The notes under the pieces were generated by a model. That model did not search any database, was not told where the DNA came from, and was given only the letters and a program-made list of their open reading frames with translations. From positions 1 to 64,000 of the forward strand of contig NZ_JAMBLS010000010.1 of NCBI RefSeq assembly GCF_023336905.1: a DNA stretch of 64,000 bases, in the 5' to 3' direction. This stretch comes from Bacteroides sp. ET71 (lineage in GTDB: Bacteria; Bacteroidota; Bacteroidia; Bacteroidales; Bacteroidaceae). Positions within the stretch are counted from its first letter, which is position 1. The number at the start of each line of letters is the position of its first letter. Below are positions 8,576 through 16,315 of this stretch, in pieces. A program made the translations under genes and the position numbers.

Positions 8576-9469
8576 TCAATCATTTTGTTCGTAATAATAA
8601 GAATAGTCGATGCCTTTCATAAACATCTCACGGTCATCTATTTTAGTGGTCAGTGCAGATTTTACCAAAGTTTTGATGTGGGTGCTGTCTGCCACACTTT
8701 CGCGCATGGCGGTCAGATATTCATTTTTGTCTATCTGACTCCAATCCACACATCGCTTGAGAGACCGTTTAAGTATCAAATCAAGCCAGATTCGGGTTGT
8801 GCGACCGTTCCCTTCCATAAAAGGGTGGGCAACATTCATTTCAACATATTTGTCCAAAATCTCATCAAAGGTTGTTTCCGGCATTCGCTCAATGATTTGC
8901 AACGTTTCAGGGAAATGCATACAGTTCGCGAAAGTAAATCCGCCTTTTGAGATGTTCTTGGTGCGTATCTGCCCGGCAAAATCATACAGTCCGCCAAAGA
9001 TATATGCGTGAATCTGTTGCAAACATTTCAGACTGCCCGGTTCAAGGCGTTGCAATAAACCGCTTTCATACAGTTGATATGCTTTCTTACGGCTCTGTCC
9101 GTCTAAAGTATTGTCGCTATACGTGAACCAATCAAGAAATTCGTTTGCCCTGTTATTGGGATAATGTTTGGCTAACAGAGCAACCTCTTCACTGTTAAGC
9201 ACATCTGCCTTACGCAATTTGCCGTCGGGAGCTTCGAATTTGAACTCGTGAGTGTCACTCACGAGTTGGATGCCTTCCTGTTTCAACTTCCGTTTGAGCC
9301 ATCGCCAATAGTTTCCCGCTTTCGTATAGTCCGGTTCGTTGTTGATGGCACGTATTATATCAGTGGCTGAAAACCACCAACAGTTGTTTTCGTCATCCCA
9401 TATAGCCCTAACTTCACGGTCATTAAAGAAGCGTATGGATTTCTTATGCTGTTTTCCCGAATCTTCCAT
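8576..9469 (-). CDS. BRO-N-like / Fic domain fusion protein
   Basis: A 297-residue protein. The N-terminal third (RFFNDREVRAIWDDENNCWWFSATDIIRAINNEPDYTKAGNYWRWLKRKL) resembles a BRO-N/KilA-type DNA-binding domain. The C-terminal part is a Fic domain with the motif HPFMEGNGRTTR at residues 215-226 and the upstream flap region FAGQIRTKNISKGGFTF. No clear inhibitory helix was seen. The fusion resembles stand-alone Fic enzymes found beside type I S genes. Its start codon lies inside a 28-bp repeat shared with the full hsdS gene, and its stop abuts the half hsdS. Confidence 0.82.
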   Translation of the reverse strand: MEDSGKQHKKSIRFFNDREVRAIWDDENNCWWFSATDIIRAINNEPDYTKAGNYWRWLKRKLKQEGIQLVSDTHEFKFEAPDGKLRKADVLNSEEVALLAKHYPNNRANEFLDWFTYSDNTLDGQSRKKAYQLYESGLLQRLEPGSLKCLQQIHAYIFGGLYDFAGQIRTKNISKGGFTFANCMHFPETLQIIERMPETTFDEILDKYVEMNVAHPFMEGNGRTTRIWLDLILKRSLKRCVDWSQIDKNEYLTAMRESVADSTHIKTLVKSALTTKIDDREMFMKGIDYSYYYEQND

Positions 9470-9492
9470 AAATGAGAATTTAGCGGTTCAAA
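9465..9492. repeat. 28-bp direct repeat at a gene junction, copy 1
   Basis: The 28 bases here recur exactly at 11091-11118. On the minus strand the repeat carries the end of the upstream gene, its stop codon, a short spacer and the ATG of the downstream gene. At this copy it links the GIY-YIG gene to the BRO-N/Fic gene. The two downstream genes are unrelated, so the identity is not due to coding homology and points to module swapping at this boundary. Confidence 0.8.
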
Positions 9493-9898
9493 ATTCTTTA
9501 TTCCATATAGGCAAACAAGAGTGCTGCGTAAAATAATCCTGTAATAATAGAGCTTCAATTAAGCCAGGAAGATATTTTCGCTCATCTATAATATACCATT
9601 CAATGATTATTTGTTCGATTTTAGTATCTTCTTTTATCTTTTTAGCAAAAAAATCTTCCCTTTTTATACCGTCCTGTTTGTTATTTAGCCTCTTTCTTAA
9701 ATCTTGTGACTTAAAACTTCCCTTCTGCAATATGGTACCGCTTTTCCCAATATATAGTATATCTCCGATTTCTGTATTTTTACGAAAAATATAGACACCA
9801 TATCCACCATCTGGTATATCTTTGGTTTGTTTTCTTAAAGAATCGCCCAATCTAAAAGAGCAATATCCTTTTGCTTTCGTATATTTTTCTATATTCAT
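9488..9898 (-). CDS. GIY-YIG nuclease-fold protein
   Basis: A 136-residue protein with the GIY-YIG signature: GVYIFR at residues 34-39 and ILYIGKSG at 47-54, a basic RKRLNNK helix, a possible catalytic Glu in GLIEALLLQDYF and an Asn near the end (PIWNKEF). The family cuts DNA or, in some small members, acts on branched structures. It sits 3 bp downstream of the full hsdS gene and ends within the 28-bp junction repeat. Whether it is a restriction accessory or a passenger nuclease of the cassette cannot be told from sequence. Confidence 0.75.
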   Translation of the reverse strand: MNIEKYTKAKGYCSFRLGDSLRKQTKDIPDGGYGVYIFRKNTEIGDILYIGKSGTILQKGSFKSQDLRKRLNNKQDGIKREDFFAKKIKEDTKIEQIIIEWYIIDERKYLPGLIEALLLQDYFTQHSCLPIWNKEF

Positions 9899-9901
9899 TA
9901 T

Positions 9902-11095
9902 TTATTGCATTTTAATTTCACCTGACATTAATCTTGGAAGCAATAAATCTCTTATTTCTGTGAGATTTTCACTTTCAGTATGATACATATCCTGTGCATG
10001 AAGTAATCGTTTATATAAATCATTGAATTTTAGGACAATATTTTGAGGTGGATAGACTATTCTAATTAAAGCAAAATCTGAATATTTGAGCGTCTGTCTT
10101 ACCCCTCCTATAGAACGAGCTATCACCTCTTCTTTAAAGGATGGTAACTGCCTATACATATCAAAGAAATAATGGTATTCTTTCTCACATGAGAACACTA
10201 CATATACAGGGCTAACACAGCCATCAAACATAAAAGTATTTCTACCCATAGAGCCAATATTAACACGTGCTGGGTTATAAGCAAATGAATTTGGTTTTAC
10301 CAAAATGTATTTTGCTATACTATCACTGAAAACTTGTTTGGTAAAATACTCCTCGGAAAGCATTAGTTTTCCCGTAGTTACTGGAGATAATACTTTTACG
10401 TCAGAACGTATTCCAACTTTTTCTTTTTCTTGGGTTGTCACTTTGCCAAGTTCAACAACTTTCCATCCTGCCGGTATCTTTCCAAGTTCTGAATCCACGA
10501 ATTTTCCACTTTTGAACGGCTCGAAATCCACGAACCAAGCCTTGAACAACGCCTGTGCCTGCTGCTCTAAATTGCCATTTATCCGGCGGTTCAACTCGAT
10601 TTTGTCGTCAAGGGAAGAAAGAATTGAAGCTATCTTTTCCTGCTTTTTCAAATCTGGGACTTCAACCTCATAGTTTGAGAATGAACTTTTATTTATAATA
10701 GGTACGGCAGTGGAAGTTTTACTAAGATAATTCAATTCCTTACCGACCAATGTCATGAGATAGTACACAAAATCAGTATTAAATTGCCGATTGGGGATAA
10801 TAGAGTTAAACTGCTGATTGGTAATAGTTGGCTCTAATGTCATTACAACCTTACCCAAATCAGATCCAATACAACTTACGCACACAGAGTGTGGAGGTAG
10901 TAAGCAATTTTTCACTTCGTTCAATCCTTGTTCGGTAAGAGTTTTACTTGTTTTAGGAACGGACTTATAAGATAAGTCATCTGACGGGGTAAGAAAAGGA
11001 ATATTACCGCCATAGTTCTCAACAATAGATGTTCTGGGAGTTTTTCCAGTAACAACTTTGCCAATATCTGATATGTGTATTTTCTTTAGCTCCAT
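9902..11095 (-). CDS. hsdS: Type I restriction specificity subunit S, intact, two TRDs
   Basis: A 397-residue S subunit: TRD1 (KVVTGKTPRTSIVENYGGNIPFLTPSDDL ... FSNYEVEVPDLKKQEKIASILSSLDDKIELNRRINGNLEQQAQALFKAWFVDFEPFKSGKFVDSELGKIPAGWK), central conserved helix, then TRD2 and a final coiled helix (SENLTEIRDLLLPRLMSGEI). This is the only complete S gene of the operon and would set the DNA sequence recognised by HsdM2S1 and HsdR2M2S1. The middle holds core copy 2 (10568-10580). The start ATG lies in the second copy of the 28-bp repeat. The neighbouring half S genes could exchange TRDs with it. Confidence 0.93.
   Translation of the reverse strand: MELKKIHISDIGKVVTGKTPRTSIVENYGGNIPFLTPSDDLSYKSVPKTSKTLTEQGLNEVKNCLLPPHSVCVSCIGSDLGKVVMTLEPTITNQQFNSIIPNRQFNTDFVYYLMTLVGKELNYLSKTSTAVPIINKSSFSNYEVEVPDLKKQEKIASILSSLDDKIELNRRINGNLEQQAQALFKAWFVDFEPFKSGKFVDSELGKIPAGWKVVELGKVTTQEKEKVGIRSDVKVLSPVTTGKLMLSEEYFTKQVFSDSIAKYILVKPNSFAYNPARVNIGSMGRNTFMFDGCVSPVYVVFSCEKEYHYFFDMYRQLPSFKEEVIARSIGGVRQTLKYSDFALIRIVYPPQNIVLKFNDLYKRLLHAQDMYHTESENLTEIRDLLLPRLMSGEIKMQ
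10568..10580 (-). repeat. hsdS recombination core, copy 2 (inside intact hsdS)
   Basis: TAAATTGCCATTT lies in the central conserved region of the intact S gene, between the two TRDs. It shares its lower-coordinate flank with copy 3 and its higher-coordinate flank with copy 1, so it is the composite from which both half genes can be understood. Same orientation as the other two copies. Confidence 0.5.
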
Positions 11096-11118
11096 AAATG
11101 AGAATTTAGCGGTTCAAA
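11091..11118. repeat. 28-bp direct repeat at a gene junction, copy 2
   Basis: Exact copy of 9465-9492. On the minus strand it covers the end of the Fic gene at 11106-12173 (last codons and stop), a spacer, and the ATG of the intact hsdS gene. Recombination between the two copies would remove the hsdS-GIY-YIG pair as one unit of 1626 bp and fuse the Fic gene junction to the BRO-N/Fic start. Confidence 0.8.
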
Positions 11119-12173
11119 TTTATATTTTTAACGACCCATTTTCCGTTTCTTTTTCCGTTTTCTCGTTCCAACAAGCCACGTTCTATCAAAGAAGGGGTTA
11201 TTCGCTTGACAGTTCGGGGGGATTTGCCGATATGTACGGCAATCTCAGTTTGAGTGGCTTCTGGATTGTCTTTAAGGAATTTCAGCAAAGCAATCTCATC
11301 CAAAGTGCAATTCAAGGTGCCATTTTGGCTCTTTGAATCATTGGTGCTGGCACTTTGGATGGCTGCGATATGCAGCGCCCGGTTATGTAACTCGTTTTTC
11401 TCGCCAAACAACAAGTTTCTGAAAAACAGTTCCAAGAATGATGTTGTGGCGGAGATTCCTTTTGCGTAGTTGTTGTAATTGGCTCTGACCAATGCATTCC
11501 TGAAATACCATGAGTGTTCTTGAAACACGCTGTTGTTAAATGTGAATCCAAATGTATGAAGGTATTTCATGGTGAACACGGCAGTGGTACGTGTGTTTCC
11601 TTCTCCGAAAGGATGGATTTGCCAAATATCCGAAACAAACTTACATATATGCCTCAATGCTTGATTGGCACCAAGTGACGGATAATCTACACTCTTTTCT
11701 TGTCCGAAATCGTATTCAAGTGTCTGACGGATTAACTCATGGTTGGAGTACAAAACAGTATCCCCGTCAAGTACCCATTCTTTCTTGGTTATGTCATAAT
11801 CGCGCAATCTTCCTGCAAATTTGTACAAGCCATCAAATAACCGCTTATGGATGAGTATCAGATAATCTGGCGTGAATGAAAAGGATCTCTCGGATAGTAT
11901 CTCGGTGATTCTTGCAGATACTCTATCCGCTTCTTCGGTTCGTTCATTCTCTACGTCCTTCCTATTCGCCTTTGATAGATAATAGCTGTCAATCAAGTGC
12001 TTTACCTCGTCAATAGTAATGTCGCCTTCGATGTGTCTGCCTGCCGTCTGCAACAGATACTTCGATGGTTTAAGACCGTCAACGTCTTGCAGCCCGATTG
12101 CGGTTTGCCACGCTTGCGCCTTTTCCTTGCTATTAGGTTCGCCTTGTTTTATATATTTGTCGAAATCACTCAT
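11106..12173 (-). CDS. Fic-family protein with C-terminal winged helix
   Basis: A 355-residue Fic protein. The motif HPFGEGNTRTT is at residues 187-197, the HPFxEGNxRT variant common in bacterial Fic/Doc proteins. The N-terminal region includes a DUF4172-like helical part with HIEGD at 47-51, which resembles but does not match the usual [ST]xxxE[GN] inhibitor. The last 70 residues (LDEIALLKFLKDNPEATQTEIAVHIGKSPRTVKRITPSLIERGLLERENGKRNGKW) form a MarR-like winged helix. It lies between a half hsdS (7 bp away) and the intact hsdS (10 bp away). Confidence 0.85.
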   Translation of the reverse strand: MSDFDKYIKQGEPNSKEKAQAWQTAIGLQDVDGLKPSKYLLQTAGRHIEGDITIDEVKHLIDSYYLSKANRKDVENERTEEADRVSARITEILSERSFSFTPDYLILIHKRLFDGLYKFAGRLRDYDITKKEWVLDGDTVLYSNHELIRQTLEYDFGQEKSVDYPSLGANQALRHICKFVSDIWQIHPFGEGNTRTTAVFTMKYLHTFGFTFNNSVFQEHSWYFRNALVRANYNNYAKGISATTSFLELFFRNLLFGEKNELHNRALHIAAIQSASTNDSKSQNGTLNCTLDEIALLKFLKDNPEATQTEIAVHIGKSPRTVKRITPSLIERGLLERENGKRNGKWVVKNINLNR

Positions 12174-12179
12174 TCTGTT

Positions 12180-12995
12180 TCATTCAGTTATAGTGTTAAC
12201 ATTCAGTTCGCCGGACATTAGTCTGGGGAGGAGTGTATCTCTAAGATGAGAAAGCTGTTCTGATTCTATTCCATTTTTCTGTATCTTGTTATAATAAATA
12301 TCAACATATTTCTCAAAGTTCAGTGCGACTTCTATTGGAGGAATAATAATTGGCTCTTTCTGAGTCAATCCATTGATGTCAAGATTCTTAATTCCTGTAG
12401 TTCCATTTTCATAAGAAAACATTACTCCTTCGTTGTAGAGTTTCTCCCACATATAATACATAAAAGAAGAGTATCCTACCATTGGTCTGATTGCTTTGCA
12501 GAAATTAGTACATACAATAGAATTATTGTATTTAGTCAATAATTCATGTGATATTCTACAAATTCGACCTGTTGATTGTGTTGGACTGCCACCAGAGATT
12601 TCAATTACTAAATTTCCAGCTGTCAATGCCTTTGTTGCAAAATTCTTTTCAAGGATAAATCGTATTGGCATATACCCTTTATTCCCTATTTTAACATCAG
12701 GAATGTCAGCACCTCTAAGGCAAAAGACTTTCTTAATATAATTACCCTCTTGTCTTTCTTTTCCCCAATCACCACTAAGTGTTGATTCTATGATATTATT
12801 GAATCGCCCAACTTTCCATCCTTCCGGTATCCTTCCAAGCTCCGAATCCACAAATTTCCCGTCCTTGAACGGTTCAAAATCCACGAACCAGGCCTTGAAC
12901 AACGCCTGCGCCTGCTGCTCTAAATTGCCATTTCTGCGTTTGTTTCTTTGTACTGAATGGCACTGAGGTTTATATGTGCAATATGCTGCTCTCAT
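12180..12995 (-). CDS. hsdS: Type I specificity subunit, 3' half only (one TRD)
   Basis: About 271 residues. The first 21 residues (MRAAYCTYKPQCHSVQRNKRR) are unlike any HsdS. From NGNLEQQAQALFKAWFVDFEPFKDGKFVDSELGRIPEGWK onward it is the second half of an S subunit with one TRD and a terminal helix (SEQLSHLRDTLLPRLMSGEL). It thus complements the 5' half at 8025-8570, and both break at the same 13-bp core. The ATG lies 1 bp after the integrase stop, so the gene would be co-translated with the recombinase. It may act as a half S, or be a silent cassette. The usual full length is about 400 residues. Confidence 0.8.
   Translation of the reverse strand: MRAAYCTYKPQCHSVQRNKRRNGNLEQQAQALFKAWFVDFEPFKDGKFVDSELGRIPEGWKVGRFNNIIESTLSGDWGKERQEGNYIKKVFCLRGADIPDVKIGNKGYMPIRFILEKNFATKALTAGNLVIEISGGSPTQSTGRICRISHELLTKYNNSIVCTNFCKAIRPMVGYSSFMYYMWEKLYNEGVMFSYENGTTGIKNLDINGLTQKEPIIIPPIEVALNFEKYVDIYYNKIQKNGIESEQLSHLRDTLLPRLMSGELNVNTITE
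12921..12933 (-). repeat. hsdS recombination core, copy 3 (next to integrase gene)
   Basis: TAAATTGCCATTT again, same orientation as copies 1 and 2. Homology to the intact hsdS exists only on the lower-coordinate side. The other side runs straight into the end of the tyrosine recombinase gene, so this copy sits where an integrase-proximal attachment site would be expected. Confidence 0.5.
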
Positions 12996-12996
12996 T

Positions 12997-13992
12997 TCAA
13001 CTAATGAATTTGCGGTGAGAAAGTTTCACATTTGTTTGATTGACCATAGCATAATGCATGGTCGTGTCAATCTTGACATGCCCAAGCAAGCGTTGTACCT
13101 GTTCAACGGGCATTCCCTTGTCGATTGCCATTGTTGCGAGTGTTCTTCTGAATTTGTGGGGATGCACACGGACTATCTTTGCTTCACGCCCGATTTTCCG
13201 CAAACGGGTTTCCACTCCCGATATTTCAAGGCGGTTATGTGGTTTAGCCAATGAAACAAAGAGAGCCTTGTTGCGGTCTTTACGTGTAGCAAGATATTGC
13301 TGGAGATGAATTTTGGCACGGGCATTGAAATAAACAATCCTTTCTTTGTTTCCCTTGCCAAATACGATACATTCACGCTCATTGAAGTTGATATCCTCCC
13401 GGTTTAGTTTTACCAGTTCGCCCACACGCATCCCGGTAGAAGCCAGCAAATCAATAATTGCCAAATCACGAATCTGTTTGCAGTTATCCCGCAAATGTTC
13501 AAGATTCTCATCTGTCAGCACCTCCTTCACCTGTGTGCCAGTCTTGACTTTATGGATTCTGCGCACCGGGCTTTTGATAATGTAATCCTCTTCCTCAAGC
13601 CATCCGAAGAAAGAAGAGAATATACGGCGTATGTTGTCAATGGTCACCTTACTGGACTTATGCTTACGTTGGAAAACCGCTAAGTAAGCCCGAATATCCT
13701 CTGTGGTATAATTGATGACTTTCTTTGGCATGGTTTTGAAGAGTTGCCGGATGGTAGAACCATAATACTTAATGGTAGGTGTAGTGCATCCTTCCACTTG
13801 TTTGGCAGACAGAAAGATTTCAAGCAGACGCTCATTGGTGGCAGTTTCTTCATGTTGTGCCTTTTCTTCGTCTTGCGTAATGGTATATTTGCTGACCACT
13901 TGCAGCAGCACACCATTAAGTTGGGCTATTTGTTCTACACTTAAAATCTCTGTCATTGCATTGCTGATTTCTTGAATTAGTTTTTCTTTCAT
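12997..13992 (-). CDS. Tyrosine recombinase associated with the hsd operon
   Basis: A 331-residue tyrosine recombinase with a SAM-like N-terminal core-binding domain (LLEIFLSAKQVEGCTTPTIKYYGSTIRQLFKTM) and a full catalytic set: Arg in STGMRVGEL, Lys in GKGNKERIVYF, HKFRRT for the His-x-x-Arg pair, GH in LLGHVKIDTTMHY and the final Tyr in that same motif. Such enzymes within Bacteroidales type I loci rearrange hsdS genes. It lies between hsdM and the 3' half hsdS, all on one strand. The all-direct arrangement of the cores here would give excision and integration rather than inversion; that is inference. Confidence 0.88.
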   Translation of the reverse strand: MKEKLIQEISNAMTEILSVEQIAQLNGVLLQVVSKYTITQDEEKAQHEETATNERLLEIFLSAKQVEGCTTPTIKYYGSTIRQLFKTMPKKVINYTTEDIRAYLAVFQRKHKSSKVTIDNIRRIFSSFFGWLEEEDYIIKSPVRRIHKVKTGTQVKEVLTDENLEHLRDNCKQIRDLAIIDLLASTGMRVGELVKLNREDINFNERECIVFGKGNKERIVYFNARAKIHLQQYLATRKDRNKALFVSLAKPHNRLEISGVETRLRKIGREAKIVRVHPHKFRRTLATMAIDKGMPVEQVQRLLGHVKIDTTMHYAMVNQTNVKLSHRKFIS

Positions 13993-14048
13993 ATTCTTCG
14001 CTTATTTGATAATTGTATCTCCTAATTGAAGAATGTGGCTCATTCAAT

Positions 14049-15554
14049 TTATTTCATAATGAATCCAATGCTTTTCAATTGTTTTCTGATTTCATCTTCC
14101 AGTTGATGTGACTGGATAAACATATCGGAAAGTTCTGAAGTAAGCCGTTCCATTTTTTCTTGAAACGGTTCGCCGTCATCCTCTACTTCTGCAATTCCCA
14201 CATAACGTCCCGGAGTAAGTATATAGTCCTGTTTTGCCACATCTTCAAGTGTGGCTACGGCACAATATCCTTTTTCGTTTTCCAGTGCTCCGGCTTCAAA
14301 ATCTTCGAATGTCTTGGCTATTTTCATTATATCGTCCTTTGGTAGTTCCCGAAGTTTCCGCGTAACCATTGTTCCCATATTGCGAGCATCGACAAACAGG
14401 ATTTTCCCCGTTTGTTTCTTCGCCCTGTTCAAGAACCACAGTGATACGGGTATGCCTGTAGTATAGAACAACTGAGAGGGCATAGCCACAATTCCTTCGA
14501 CCAAATCCGCCTTGATGATATTTTCACGGATTGTGCCTTCACCTCCCGTCTGTGAAGAGAGTGAACCATTAGCAAGCACCATGCCGATTCGCCCACGGGG
14601 TGACAAGTGGTGAATCATGTGCTGAAGCCAAGCAAAGTTGGCATTCCCTGCGGGTGGAATCCCATATTTCCAACGTACATCGTCCTGCAATTTATCCGCT
14701 CCCCAGTCGCTGAGATTGAAGGGAGGATTGGCAAGGATAAAATCCGCTTTCAATGTCGGGTGCAAATCATTGAAGAACGTATCTGCGGCAAATTTCCCCA
14801 AATCAGCTTCTATGCCACGAATAGCAAGATTCATTTGAGCCATTTTCCATGTGGTCGGGTTACTGTCTTGCCCGAACACGGAAATGTTGTTGATGTTACC
14901 TTGATGCCTTTCAATGAATTTGGCAGACTGTACAAACATTCCTCCAGAACCGCAACAAGGATCATAGACACGACCACTGTATGGCTGAAGCACTTCGACC
15001 AATGTACGGACAATGCAAGCTGGTGTATAAAACTCGCCAGCCAGTTTTCCTTCCGCCTCGGCAAATTTGGAAAGACAGTATTCGTAGGTTCGTCCCAATA
15101 TGTCTTTGGTATCGCCATGTTCTTTCATTTGAATATTGGTGAACAAATCCACGACATCGCCCAACCGTCGTTTATCAAGTTCCGGACGGGCAAAGTTTTT
15201 AGGAAGAATACCCTTCAATCGTACATTCTCTTTCTCAATCAAGCGCATGGCGTTGTCAATTACCGTACCTACTTCTGGTGTATGAGCAGCTTCTGCCACA
15301 ACAGACCAACGCGCTTCTTGGGGAACAAAGAAGATGTTTTCCGATGTATATTCGTCTTTGTCCTCTTCGAAGCCGTCACCCTCAGCAACCAATGCATTGT
15401 ATTTTGCCTCGAAACGGTCGGAGATATATTTAAGAAAAATCAATCCTAATACAACTGATTTATATTCCGATGCATCCAGATTACCTCTTAACAAATCTGC
15501 AGCTTTCCATATTTCTTTTTCAAAGCCAATGTCGGCTGTATTAGTCTTAACCAT
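14049..15554 (-). CDS. hsdM: Type I restriction-modification methyltransferase subunit M
   Basis: An N6-adenine methyltransferase of 501 residues. The helical N-terminal HsdM domain (DLLRGNLDASEYKSVVLGLIFLKYISDRFE) precedes the SAM-binding motif I (DPCCGSGG at 198-205) and the catalytic motif IV (NPPF at 276-279). Together with HsdS it methylates the recognition site; with HsdR it restricts. It is the first structural gene after the XRE regulator, with a 4-bp gap, and about 56 bp separates it from the recombinase. No defect is seen. Confidence 0.94.
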   Translation of the reverse strand: MVKTNTADIGFEKEIWKAADLLRGNLDASEYKSVVLGLIFLKYISDRFEAKYNALVAEGDGFEEDKDEYTSENIFFVPQEARWSVVAEAAHTPEVGTVIDNAMRLIEKENVRLKGILPKNFARPELDKRRLGDVVDLFTNIQMKEHGDTKDILGRTYEYCLSKFAEAEGKLAGEFYTPACIVRTLVEVLQPYSGRVYDPCCGSGGMFVQSAKFIERHQGNINNISVFGQDSNPTTWKMAQMNLAIRGIEADLGKFAADTFFNDLHPTLKADFILANPPFNLSDWGADKLQDDVRWKYGIPPAGNANFAWLQHMIHHLSPRGRIGMVLANGSLSSQTGGEGTIRENIIKADLVEGIVAMPSQLFYTTGIPVSLWFLNRAKKQTGKILFVDARNMGTMVTRKLRELPKDDIMKIAKTFEDFEAGALENEKGYCAVATLEDVAKQDYILTPGRYVGIAEVEDDGEPFQEKMERLTSELSDMFIQSHQLEDEIRKQLKSIGFIMK

Positions 15555-15558
15555 ATCT

Positions 15559-15765
15559 TTATTTTGTTTTATCGTTTATCAAATCCTTCACATCCACATT
15601 TAGAATCTCAGCTATCTGAAATAGTACCTCCAGACTTGGCTGCCGCCTGTTGCAAACGTATGAGTTAACCATGCAGAAACTCTTGCCGAGCTTTTCTGCC
15701 AGCCAAGTCTGCTTGATGCCCCGTTCTTCAAGCACTTCTTTTATTCGGTTCATGGGTTTGTCCAT
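15559..15765 (-). CDS. XRE-family HTH controller of the type I operon
   Basis: A 68-residue Cro/CI-type repressor: MNRIKEVLEERGIKQTWLAEKLGKSFCMVNSYVCNRRQPSLEVLFQIAEILNVDVKDLI, with the helix-turn-helix spanning QTWLAEKLGKSFCMVNSYVCN. It begins the operon and likely regulates it, in the manner of restriction controller proteins. A second start at MNRIK (15753) is possible and matches the start of the close paralogue at 62825-63031, which stands before the other type I system in the window. Confidence 0.85.
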   Translation of the reverse strand: MDKPMNRIKEVLEERGIKQTWLAEKLGKSFCMVNSYVCNRRQPSLEVLFQIAEILNVDVKDLINDKTK

Positions 15766-15789
15766 TGTCTGTTATCTTAGTTCTGTTTA

Positions 15790-15797
15790 CAAAGGTA
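15790..15797 (-). promoter_or_regulatory. Putative promoter -7 box of the hsd operon
   Basis: On the minus strand the sequence TACCTTTG matches the Bacteroidales -7 consensus TAnnTTTG, about 25-30 bp before the XRE start codon. The region upstream is AT-rich; a -33 TTTG is not well conserved. It would drive the whole 13-kb minus-strand operon. Confidence 0.5.
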
Positions 15798-15875
15798 TAA
15801 AATATCATGCTATAAAAAGAGAAAAGAGGAAGAAAACTCTCCCTCTTCGTTCAAATTCATTCAAATGTCGTTCAA

Positions 15876-16280
15876 TCAGGCGTTGACAGCTTCCAACGGT
15901 GCTGCATAGCAATCGTTATCAAACCGATAATTGGTAGTAGGTTTCAATCCTAACAGGCGATAATCGCCTCGCATGTCATTCTCGATGCCGAGGTAGTAGA
16001 AACCGTAGAGTGGGGCGTACTCCTTGAAGAAACTCACCAAGTCCAATAAATTCTCTTGGTAGTTTTTCTCGAAGGCATGGTTCACCAAAATGATGCAACG
16101 GTCGGGAAAACCGTTGACTCCCTTGCTGTATTCCCACAGGCGAAAATACAGCTTCACGTCCTTTTCACGGATGTCAATGCAACAACCATTACAGGTCGGA
16201 TTCACATACACGCTGTTACGATACCCGAACTTCTCACAAATGTAGAGTTCAATGTCTTTCACAAAATTCTTGTCAATCAT
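15876..16280 (-). CDS. Hypothetical protein, 134 aa
   Basis: No family was recognised. The protein is soluble and mixed alpha/beta, with a cysteine-containing segment (NPTCNGCCIDIREKDVKLYFRLWEY) and a possible strand-helix unit (DRCIILVNHAFEKNYQENLLDLVSFFKEYA). It follows the MobB relaxase by about 35 bp on the same strand and precedes the hsd promoter, so it is likely the last gene of the mobilisation block of element A. Codon use and length look like a real gene. Confidence 0.6.
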   Translation of the reverse strand: MIDKNFVKDIELYICEKFGYRNSVYVNPTCNGCCIDIREKDVKLYFRLWEYSKGVNGFPDRCIILVNHAFEKNYQENLLDLVSFFKEYAPLYGFYYLGIENDMRGDYRLLGLKPTTNYRFDNDCYAAPLEAVNA

Positions 16281-16315
16281 AATGTTGAAATTTAAAGTGT
16301 GAATAAAAAGATTTG

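Noticed and set aside
8025-12995. Inversion-type hsdS shufflon
   Set aside because: All three core copies and all hsdS pieces are in the same orientation, so the present arrangement cannot invert TRDs; excision or integration is the only simple outcome of recombination.
14607-15449. Open frame of 280 codons on the plus strand
   Set aside because: It is antisense to hsdM, has no recognisable protein pattern and no promoter or ribosome site; the hsdM motifs on the other strand are complete.
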